Shown here: piece after piece, positions 36,901 through 46,581 of the stretch
How the letters are laid out: every line of letters begins with the position of its first letter
Numbering within the stretch: position 1 is the stretch's first letter
Source of the DNA: Nematostella vectensis
Taxonomy: Eukaryota; Cnidaria; Anthozoa; Actiniaria; Edwardsiidae
Assembly: GCF_932526225.1 (NCBI RefSeq)
Contig: NC_064040.1
Span: 4,461,681-4,525,680 of the forward strand
Direction: 5' to 3'
Length of the DNA stretch: 64,000 nt
Position numbers and translations under genes: made by a program
The notes under the pieces: generated by a model
The model's database searches: none
What the model saw: the letters and a program-made list of their open reading frames with translations, nothing else
Told to the model about the DNA's origin: nothing

Positions 36901-37790
36901 CTCTGTGTCTAGCGTCGCGCGTGTTTTGCGGCATTATATGTGCTCTACTTACATTTTTACCTGTTTTTAGCTAAAGGACCTCCCCGCAAGCTCATGTTAA
37001 GAACATCCATCAAAGTGGAGCGGTCTTTTACCCTACTAATATTCCACTTGTTAATTCAGGAGAAAGAGAGGGTGCGTAGCGATTGAGTACTTTACATGAA
37101 GTGGGCGTACCCGTCACATGGAAAACAAAATAGCGCCCCCGAGTCACGTGTATACAGCTCACACAGTTATAATCTTCATGATTAACGGCGTCGTCAGGAA
37201 GCTTAGAGATCTGCGAGATTAACACAAGTCATTTCCTTGTTTGTATGTTTTTATTCAAGTTAAAGGAACACCACACAGGCGCGTATAGTTTTGACTCATA
37301 TGATAGCTCTAAGCTTTTAGAACTAGCTTTAATTCGCAGAGGTTTTGCGCTCATTGTGTTTAGCATCGGCACCCCACGTATTCGGGTGCGCGTATACCCA
37401 CTGCTTTCCGTGTCCGCGTGATTGATTGCGCGGTAATGATAGGTTTTATCGCCTCGCTATGGGCTGATCTTTGCTGTATGTGGGGTAAGTTATATGGGCA
37501 AGAAATCTTACACTGTGCTGCGTTGCCGATAATTTATACACCAATTTCAAAAAAGGTTTCACTCGGTTAATCTATGACTCGTAACCCGCAGTGCTTCATG
37601 GGTATCAAGTAAATAAGTAAACTTAGCCTAAATAAAAACAGACACAGGTTTAGAAAGCTTTAACATTCTTGTTTATGTATCTCTTAACGTTCACACGGAT
37701 TCCAGAAATCAGGATTCAGCCAATTATACGTTACCTGCGACCCACTGCAGGCTATGATACATAGATTGGCGGGTTCAACCTTAAAAATAG
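33986..37790. other. gene-poor intergenic sequence
   Basis: No exon with family resemblance found on either strand. Frames at 34736-35026, 35407-35688 and 36690-36974 are not supported by motifs or splice context. Confidence 0.35.
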
Positions 37791-37839
37791 GTGTATAAAC
37801 TGGCAACTGTATTCTTGTTTCACGATGTTAGTCAAATCT

Positions 37840-39040
37840 GTGCGCTGTCTGCCTGGTGAAGTCTGTTTAGTGTACGGTGTCAGTTTTGTACGCCTGTACA
37901 GTGCGCTATATCTGTCTTTTGAACTTAGTTCAGTGCGCGCTGGATAATTTTTATGTCTGTGCAGGTGCACAGAATCTCTACATATTTGGTTGTCTATCTG
38001 GTGAAGTCTGTACAGTGCGCGCTGTCTATCTGGTGAAGTCTGTACAGTGCGCGCTGTCTGTCTATCTGGTGAAGTCTGCACAGTGCCCGCTGTCTATCTG
38101 GTGAAGTCTGTACAGTGCGCGCTGTCTGTCTATCTGGTGAAGTCTGCACAGTGCGCGCTGTCTGTCTATCTGGTGAAGTCTGTACAGTGCGCGCTGTCTG
38201 TCTGGTGAAGTCTGTACAGTGCCCGCAGTCTATCTGGTGAAGTCTGTACAGTGCCCGCTGTCTATCTGGCGAAGTCTGCACAGTGCGCGCTGTCTATCTG
38301 GTGAAGTCTGCACAGTGCGCGCTGTCTGTCTATCTGGTGAAGTCTGTACAGTGCGCGCTGTCTGTCTATCTGGTGAAGTCTGTACAGTGCGCGCTGTCTG
38401 TCTATCTGGTGAAGTCTGCACAGTGCGCGCTGTCTGTCTATCTGGTGAAGTCTGTACAGTGCGCGCTGTCTGTCTATCTGGTGAAGTCTGTACAGTGCCC
38501 GCAGTCTATCTGGTGAAGTCTGTACAGTGCGCGCTGTCTGTCTATCTGGTGAAGTCTGCACAGTGCCCGCTGTCTATCTGGTGAAGTCTGCACAGTGCGC
38601 GCTGTCTGTCTATCTGGTGAAGTTTGCACAGTGCGCCCTGTCTGTCTATCTGGTGAAGTCTGTACAGTGCCCGCTGTCTATCTGGTGAAGTCTGTACAAT
38701 GCGCGCTGTCTGTCTATCTGGTGAGGTCTGTACAGTGCGCGCTGTCTATCTGGTGAAGTCTTCACAGTGCCCGCTGTCTGTCTATCTGGTGAAGTCTGCA
38801 CAGTGCGCGCTGTTTGTCTATCTGGTGAAGTCTGTACAGTGCCCGCTGTCTGTCTATCTGGTGAAGTTTGCACAGTGCGCGCTGTTTGTCTATCTGGTGA
38901 AGTCTGTACAGTGCGCGCTGTCTATCTGGTGAAGTCTGCACAGTGCGCGCTGTCTGTCTATCTGGTGAAGTCTGCACAGTGCGCGCTGTCTGTCTATCTG
39001 GTGAAGTCTGTACAGTGCCCGCTGTCTATCTGGGAAAGTC
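37840..39040. repeat. 32/36-bp minisatellite, first block
   Basis: About 30 units of TCTGGTGAAGTCTGTACAGT plus GCGCGCTGTCTGTCTA, with 32-bp variants missing one TCTG. Degenerate units lie at both margins (37840-37990 and 39150-39270). Reading frames of 60-120 codons on both strands are by-products. Confidence 0.95.
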
Positions 39041-39043
39041 TGT

Positions 39044-39103
39044 CAATACACCAAAAACTGGTATTCGACTCTGCATAGTCGAATACCGGTTTTTGGTGTA
39101 TTG
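39044..39103. other. hairpin between two blocks of the same satellite
   Basis: A near-perfect inverted repeat with arms of about 27 bp: CAATACACCAAAAACTGGTA pairs with TACCGGTTTTTGGTGTATTG around a TCTGCAT centre. It immediately follows the last good satellite unit. Confidence 0.9.
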
Positions 39104-39829
39104 TATTTATTCTTCTGGTTTACGAACACGAATATTTTGGCCTTGTATTGGTTGGGAAAGTCTTACAGTACACCTTGTCTGTCTGTTGAAATCTAGACAG
39201 TACGCGCTGTCTGCCTGGGGAAGTCTGTACAATGTACCTTGTTTGTCTTGGGAAGTGTTTGCAGTGCGCACGATACAATATTTAATTTAGTGTCTATTAC
39301 GTCAGGAGTGGTTTTCCAATCGCCTGAGCTCGAAGAACTCATGATACCCTCCAGAACACTACTCACCCGAGCTGACTTACCCATCGCATAATGATGCTAT
39401 GTATAGAAAGAAAGGAGAATTCACACGCAGGTGCTGCATTGACAGCTAAGTAGAATGCTGGTTTTTCGCGGAACTCAGAGACGGAATTAGCAGTTTTGGC
39501 AGAATTATGTGATATTAGGTATAAAAGAGTTATGTATATACAACGAATTATATGGTTGTGTAACATTTCAAACTGAAGAGCGCAAATTGTGCTGAGAGGA
39601 CCGGGTTACAAATACGTTAGAGATATAAGTAGCCTGTTGCATCCCATACGATAGAAGAGCTTGAATCATCCGTAATAGTGTCCTTAGGTTATAGCAGTTG
39701 CATTTTTTCTGTCCTTTTGGGTCTTGGTACCCAGAGTAGCAGTGGGAGCAGTATTCCAGGTGCAGGAGTACATACGTCTAGTAGAGCGACACCATCTACA
39801 CTGACTGGTGAAGTCTGTGCAGCGAACGT
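39104..39829. other. spacer between satellite blocks
   Basis: Decayed satellite units to about 39270, then unique sequence with no recognised gene. Confidence 0.4.
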
Positions 39830-40245
39830 CTGACTGGTGAAATATGTACAGTGTGCTTTGTCTGGTGAAGTCTGTACAGCGAACGTAGTATGTCTGGTAA
39901 AATCTGTACAGTGCGCTCTGTCTGTCTATCTGGTGAAGTCTGTACAGTGCGCGCTGTCTGTCTATCTGGTGAAGTCTGTACAGTGCGCGCTGTCTGTCTA
40001 TCTGGTGAAGTCTGTATACAGTGCGCGCTGTCTGTCTATCTGGTGAAGTCTGTACAGTGCGCGCTGTCTGTCTATCTGGCGAAGTATGTAGAGTGCGCGC
40101 TGTCTGTCTGGTGAAGTCTGTACAGTGCGCGCTGTCTGTCTATCTGGTGAAGTCTGTACAGTGCGCGCTGTCTGTCTATCTGGTGAAGTCTGTACAGTGC
40201 GCGCTGTCTGTCTATCTGGCAAAGTCTGTACAATGTATATTTTGT
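39830..40245. repeat. 32/36-bp minisatellite, second block
   Basis: About ten units of the same CTGGTGAAGTCTGTACAGTG repeat as 37840-39040, degenerate at the left edge. Confidence 0.95.
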
Positions 40246-40460
40246 GAAGTCTTTAAAGTTAGTGCTTCTAGTTATTAAGTACCTGCTTTGAAAACAACTA
40301 ACATAAAACGACAGATATGCTCTTTTAATCCTAATGGTGATTCAAGCTCGAAAACACTTATTAGATCGTGATATTTAAAAAGGGATATTTCCTCTACAAA
40401 AAAAACTTAATGCACCAAGTATCGCAGGAAAATCGCGTGTAAGATTTTTAAAAGGTAGAA

Positions 40461-40492
40461 CATTTATTGACCGTCTAGACGGTCAATAAATG
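40461..40492. other. perfect 32-bp palindrome
   Basis: CATTTATTGACCGTCT is followed directly by its exact reverse complement, with TCTAGA at the centre. It lies about 290 bp upstream of the UBR7 start, so it could be a protein-binding site or the product of an inverted duplication. Confidence 0.95.
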
Positions 40493-40778
40493 AAGCATTT
40501 GCTATACCTGTGAATGCGCACGTAATCTTCATGTTTTTCTTTTGTCCTTTAGTCCTTTAGAATATGCTTTCTTTTTTCCTATAGAATATGCGCGATATAT
40601 AATTTTCGTGTAAATCTCTTGAAGCCAAAAACAGGTGCATTTTTGCCAGCCTCGCTACCATGAATTACTGACCGGAGACTGGGGCGAGCTTCAATTTGGC
40701 GCCATATTTGTTGATTTCCAATCACTTGTTCTTGGCGATCATTCATTCGTTTGTTGTTGCTGTTGTTTTGTGGTTAGA

Positions 40779-43700
40779 ATGGAGGGGAGTAATCTCACAG
40801 ATGAAGTTGTGTCTATGGTTGACGTGCTTCAGGAGGATAATGAATTAGAGGAAGAAGCGAATGCTGTGTTTGGAGATAGCGATGACCAGCAATGCACTTA
40901 CGAAAAGGTACGAATTGGGCTGAAAGAAAACGAGATGAAACAGAAATGTTACAAGTATACTTTCCAGTTTATCAAGTCTTTGGTTCCACAAGCATGCTAT
41001 TCTGTAAAAGGCTTATTGGTAGTCATATATATGTATGTTTATTGCTGAAAAAGAGCTGGTTCCTAAATGGCTATAGACTTAAACCTTGAGTGGTGGTTAT
41101 TTTGAGGTTTTCTTCAGTAAACCATTGTACTTATATTACTTATATGTGATTGTAAACAATAGCAAAGGAGTAGTTTATCTGCTTTTTTTTAAGGGGCATT
41201 GCCACCAGCTTACTTCCGGAGGGGCGTCAGAAACCCCAACCAACAAGAGACAGAAGAATCTATTAGAATCAGCTCTATTAAACAAGCCATCCGCTCTTAA
41301 ATATTAATCACACCCTAAAAGAAACTCCCTATAGACCCACTGCTTTTACAATTTTAAAATATTTTTCACGTTTTCTGTTAAAGATGATCTGAGATTGTTT
41401 CTTAATCAACCTGGAGTAAATTAGTGACATTGCAGCTTTAACATTATAGATTTATAAAATTTTAGGTTAAGGATTTGACATTGCCGCTTTAACATTATAG
41501 AAGGATAAAAAAATGAACATTTTAGGTTAATGACTTGTGGTGAACTATTTAGGGTTATGTTGGACGGCAGGCACTCTACGCCTGCAGCACTTGCAGCTGT
41601 CCGTCATCTGAGCCTGCAGGACTCTGTTTGGCCTGTAGCTTGACATGCCATGATGGACATGAGCTCTATGAGTTGTACACAAAAAGGTAAATTGAAACTA
41701 TAAAAATTTGACAAAATACTTCCTAAGAATAATTGTCATTTTTTATCACAATGAATGTTAGTTTATTTTTAATTTTGTTATTTAGAGTCTTCTTTCTTAC
41801 TTATAAACTACACTGCACTATATACAGGAAGAATTGTGGAGAGGGGCCAGAAAACAGACATGAGGTTCTGGCTAGGCTAACCTGAGACTACAATTTACAA
41901 TATTAATAGCAAAATAGTATATAGGTTGATTTAAGCAGCTTTTACTCTTTAAGAGCTGCATTTTGACATGTTGTCTTCCAAGTACGGATCTAAATTTTGG
42001 TATAAGCTCCATAAGTGGCCCCAAGCAAACAGTTAGGGTTGGAAATAGCATTGTTGAACATTAGCAATTACTCTTAATTTTTCAGAAATTTCCGCTGTGA
42101 CTGTGGCAATTCAAAATTTGAAGGATTCAACTGTAAACTCTTCCCAGTAAGTGATCGTCTGGCACATTCATTCATTTATTCGTTTATGCTGAATCACTCA
42201 TTGGATTTTGGTACTTGTTTTTTTAGGACAAAGATGCTGTTAACAAGTCAAACATGTATAACCAGAACTTTACAGGCGTGTATTGTACCTGCCATAGGCC
42301 ATACCCAGACCCAGAAGATGAAGTAGGTTTATCTATCCTGTCTCTCTGTTAACCTTTCTATCTACTGGGCCATAGAAGCCATAGATAGATTCAGGGGGGG
42401 GGGGCACAATACAGAAACATTAAGAAAATATTGGGGGGCACAGCCACGCCCCTACTGGTCATTTTCTTATAATTTTTAGAGATATTGGGGGGCACAGTCA
42501 CGCCCCTATTGGTCATTTCCTTATAATTTTTGAAAATATTGAGGGAGGGGGAACACATGCCCCCAGTGCCCCACCCCCTGCTATAGCCCCGATCTAGCTG
42601 ACTGTCTGTCTGTCTGCCCACCTCTGGCTGTCTGTTTTTCTCTTTGTTAATCCGTCTGGTTGTCTGTCTTTCTGTTGATGTGTCTCTTGTCATTTTCTAT
42701 CTGCCTGTCTGCATCTGTCTGCCTTCCTGCCCTCATGCACATCCATTTGACTGGCTGACTTTCCTTCCATCTATCATACAATTTTGTCCATCTGGCTTAC
42801 ATCTGTCTGCAAGCAACTTAACACCTTTCAACTTTTTGCTTTCAGATCGAAGATGAGATGATCCAATGTATAGTTTGTGAAGATTGGTACCACTCAAGAG
42901 TAATTCTCTCATTCCTAATAGGGCTCCAGGATCTTAGGGAGTGTTCATTAAATACACCAAGGGGGAGGGAAGATATTGAGGGGCGGGGCTCTGAAAATTT
43001 AAAACCACAAAAAGCGGAAAAAGGGGGGGCTGCGGAAAAAAAGGCCTCTAAAGGGGGCTGCTCTGAATCTTTTAGGAGCCGTACTTTTATATTTGTACTG
43101 ATACGATTTAGTTTGAAGCACAAATAATTAAACACTTTTGTCTTGCAGCTTACGGTATATTATCAGTTAACAGGAACAAATTGAAATAAACTTTGAAAGT
43201 TGTGAAGAAAAGATGTCAGATGAAGAAATGATAAACTTGACTGGACCATCAACTCGGACAAAGAGGGCAATTTCACAGTATTTATTTTTCCAGATTTACA
43301 GACTTTTTTGTTTATTAAGGTCGTAGGGGGGAGGGATTCTGAAAATTTTGGGGTTCTGAAAGGGGGGCACCGAAAAAAAAATGTTAACAATGAAAGGGGG
43401 GTCTGAAATTTTAAGGTGTCTTGAGTAAAAATCTTCCCTCCCCCCTCCCCTCGGTGTAATTAATGATCACTCCCTTTTTCGGTGATTTCAGAATACCATA
43501 AAAGCTCTACTATAAGGGCACTGAAGAGCCTGATTGGAGATAAATGAAGCTTTTTATTTACTGAATTACTGATTGAATTTGATTTAAACACCTTGTTATT
43601 GCATTCCAGCACCTGGGCTGTCTTCCACCCGCTAATGGTGATTACCAGGAGATGATTTGTGACAGCTGTATGGACAGGTGTACCTTTCTGCAAGCTTATC

Positions 43701-45755
43701 TTACTCTTTCAGGTCAGTGTTTTGATAAGCATGCCATAATTGCTTGAGTAAGCACCTCTTGAATAAGCACCTAACCTATAAGGAAAAAAACTAATAATAA
43801 GTAATAAGCACCTCCTTGATTAAGCGCACACCTAAACATGTTTTTGTAATTGATGACAAGGAATTGTGTGTAAGAAGGGAAGAAAGATAACTGGCATTAT
43901 TATATTACATTATATTACATGCCACAACAATTTAATATTGAAATTTATTATGGTTCTGGGAGGTTTTTAAATCTTTGCATTTTGTTAAAAACACTTTTTT
44001 TATCTAGAGATTAAAAAGTTTGTGTAATAAGTGCCTCCTCTAAAGTGTGCATGGCCTGGAAGGTTAAAAATAAAATAAGCACCCAGGCATTTATGATTCT
44101 GTAAGAATGCCATAGGTTACCAGTATCACCCAAAGCTTGAGATGAGTTGCTTGTAATTATCAAAATATAAGCAACCTCATATTTTGTGCTTGTCTAGTAC
44201 CAAGTTTGTCATCATTGGGTCCCAGTCAGCAAGTTATCACTAAAGAGGAGGTTAACGGCTCTATTGAAGTTGGACCATCGGACGAGAAACCTGCAACTAA
44301 AAATGACAAATTTAAAAAGGAAAAACAGGATCAGACATTTGAAAAAAACAGCAAAGAAAATTTAGATAAGGTACGATTCTATAACTTGTAACTTTAACAT
44401 TATTGACTTTTACATTAAACTTGTATCTATTTGTTGTAATAATAATTAATTCAAGCTTTCATTTATGCCATAAAAAACAAAAGGTGTAATGTTATCCTTG
44501 TTGTAGATAAAAAAAAGGGAACAAGAGGATAACAATCCTGTCGCTGAGCCCCATTACAAAGATGCCCAAAGCTCCTCTGCGGGGAGTGACTCAATTCCTT
44601 CTGAGTCTCCCTGCAAGCTGGATCAACTGCAGTTAAATGTAACATCTGTAAAGCCTGGCGCCTCCTTTTGGAATGTCGGCTGGAGAGCACAGCTCTGCAC
44701 TTGTACCAAGTGCAAAGTAAGATGTCAAGCTTACCGGTTATTGTGAGACAACCCGAGACAACAGTTCTTCCCATTTATGTTTCTTTATCATTTATGTTTC
44801 CATTCAGTCAATCTATAAACTCCTGCTTCTTTTTTCTTTTACAATTTTTTTGTGTGCATTAAAGTTGTGATATTTTAAGAATTGCACAAGTAAAGTGAAG
44901 CAAAGTCATGTAATATTTTAGTTGTTCATTTTTTAAATTTTCTAAACTTGATTTTGTTTTGTTTTGCAGACACTTTATAACACTCTGGGTGTGTCTTTCC
45001 TCACAAGTGAGCAAGACACTCTTGTAGCATACGAAGCACGTGGCCAGTCAGCAAGGCAGTCAGCGTATGAGAGCGGCATGCAGGCCCTTGGAGGCATGGG
45101 ACGCATCAACCAGGTCGAGGCATTACATGGTAAGGGACGCCACTATCCACCTCAATGGAAATGGTATGATTGTTGGTTATATCATTGTGTGTGTGTTTTA
45201 TTTCAATGTTCAATGCTGTGTTTGTGTTTTCATTTTTCAGAGTACAACAACATGAAAGATGAGCTAACAGATTTCCTAAGAGAGTTTGCTACTCAAGGAA
45301 AGGTAAAAGTGTTTCAAGGATTCCCCTACTTATAAATAGTTAACAAATCCTTGCCAGCAATCATTTTGTGATTTGATGGAAATACAAGGGTGAGAAAATA
45401 TCCATTTTTATCAGCCTTGAGAGAAGCTTTTGGGATTTTCAGAAGCTTTTGAATCTGGTAACTAAAGTATAAAACATTTTTAGATTTGTTTAACTTTTTT
45501 TTAGTTATTTTGAGATTTTCATAATTAGTCTTTCAGTATGGGATGAAAGCAATAACAAACATTTGGCTGGCAAGGGCTTTTTCAAGATGATTGATAGAAT
45601 ATTGGAAAGAATGGGCTTAGGAAGTCTAAATTTCGTTTTGTTTTTACTCAAAGGTTGTCAAACCAGAGGACATTCAAGGATTCTTTGAGAGCATGCAAGC
45701 ACGCAAGAGGCAGCGAGTAGGAACAGCTAACACAGTGCAGTATTCATGCAAGTAG
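40779..45755 (+). CDS. ubr7: UBR7, UBR-box and PHD-finger protein (putative E3 ubiquitin ligase / histone reader)
   Basis: Eleven exons: 40779-40907, 41553-41686, 42086-42146, 42227-42322, 42846-42899, 43610-43712, 44198-44370, 44507-44716, 44970-45129, 45241-45302, 45654-45755. Total 1284 nt, 427 residues; human UBR7 has 425. All borders are GT-AG and in frame. Exons 2-3 encode the UBR zinc box (CSTCSCPSSEPAGLCLACS, then CHDGHELYELYTKRNFRCDCG). Exons 4-6 encode the PHD-type finger (CTCHRPYP, CIVCEDWYH, HLGCLPP, CDSC). Exon 7 is a low-complexity charged linker. The conserved C-terminal region starts at GWRAQLCTCTKC in exon 8. UBR7 is known as an N-recognin-like protein linked to histone H2B ubiquitination; the mechanism here is inferred from the family. 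Introns 1, 4 and 5 hold MITEs. A possible AATAAA lies at 46221-46226. Confidence 0.96.
41189..41441. mobile_element. TTAA-flanked MITE, family A copy 2
   Basis: Bounded by TTAA at 41189-41192 and 41438-41441, with diverged ends (GGGGCATTGCCACCAGC and, inverted, AGCTGCAATGTCACTAAT). It lies in UBR7 intron 1. The last stretch is re-duplicated at about 41455-41530, where GACATTGCCGCTTTAACATTATAG recurs. Confidence 0.75.
42390..42596. mobile_element. GC-rich MITE fragment in UBR7 intron 4
   Basis: Contains GGGGGGCACAGCCACGCCCC and a second tandem copy of that module, then GCCCCCAGTGCCCCACCCCC. The same segments occur in reverse orientation at 14696-14873. The right end GCTATAGCCCCG resembles the other copy's terminus. 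Confidence 0.55.
42939..43472. mobile_element. MITE with 36-42 bp inverted ends in UBR7 intron 5
   Basis: The left end GAGTGTTCATTAAATACACC is matched on the opposite strand by GAGTGATCATTAATTACACC. Both are followed by G-rich sequence and GGGAAGAT. About 530 bp, no coding frame. Confidence 0.75.
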
Positions 45756-46450
45756 CCTGGATTATGTGGTATGCGTGTAGGTTTTTTTTTTTTAATAATG
45801 CAAGCAGCCAGCGAACACAATGCAGTATTCGTACAAGTAGCCTAGGTAACACAGTGTAGTATATGTACTAGTAGCCTGGATTGTGTGGGATACCTGTGTA
45901 TTAGACATCCAAAAAGTATTTGAAACAACATTAATTATCAGCTACTGCAGAAGCAATACAGGCAACAGAGATTGTCTGGTATGCCGGTGACGGTTTTTCA
46001 GTGTACCTGGCAGTTATCATGCAAGTAGCTTGTATGTTGCCTGTGCTTGTACTAAAGCTACCTGAATAGCGCTCAATCTACGTTTCTGCTTGCGTCTGTA
46101 GCTAATGAATATAATTCAAGGTAAAGCTATGAAAGCTCAGTGCGATTTTTAAACAATTTAAACAACCTTACTGAAACATTGCCTCATCGCCCCTTTGTGT
46201 TGCTACTGGAGAGTTTAGGGAATAAAACATTTATTTTTGCCTTTTTATCTGGTCTAATATTACAACTTACATTTGAGAAACAAAAATTTACATCCCAGAA
46301 AGGCAATCACATTAATACATAACTTTGTAGTATTTTTTTTTCTAATGATAAAGTTTTTATAAAGGTTTTCCAATAGGTATAAAAAATTATGTACATTTTT
46401 TCAGGTGAGTTGTTATTACAGTTAAGTGGTAATTGAAATTCACATTAAAC
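45756..46450. other. 3' region between convergent genes
   Basis: Holds the UBR7 3' UTR. The final UBR7 exon segment AACACAGTGCAGTATTC recurs in decayed form at about 45815-45870 (AACACAATGCAGTATTCG, AACACAGTGTAGTATATG), another small duplication next to a stop codon. Confidence 0.5.
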
Positions 46451-46458
46451 TTGGCATA

Positions 46459-46581
46459 AATGCTCATAGCAGTGGTAGTCCAGCGGCCAATCCATCCTCA
46501 ATGCTCATAGCAGTGGTAGTCTAGCGGCCAATCCATCCTCAATGCTCATAGCAGCGGTAGTCCGGCGGCCAATCCATCTTC
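46459..46581. repeat. 41-bp triplication spanning the stop codon of the cathepsin gene
   Basis: Three copies: 46459-46499, 46500-46540 and 46541-46581. The last one (first in the gene direction) is coding and contains the final 12 codons and the TGA. The two others lie in the 3' UTR and repeat the coding tail with three to four base changes. Confidence 0.95.

Noticed and set aside
36690-36974. 94-codon frame
   Set aside because: No homology cue, no splice context, ordinary length for chance in this composition.
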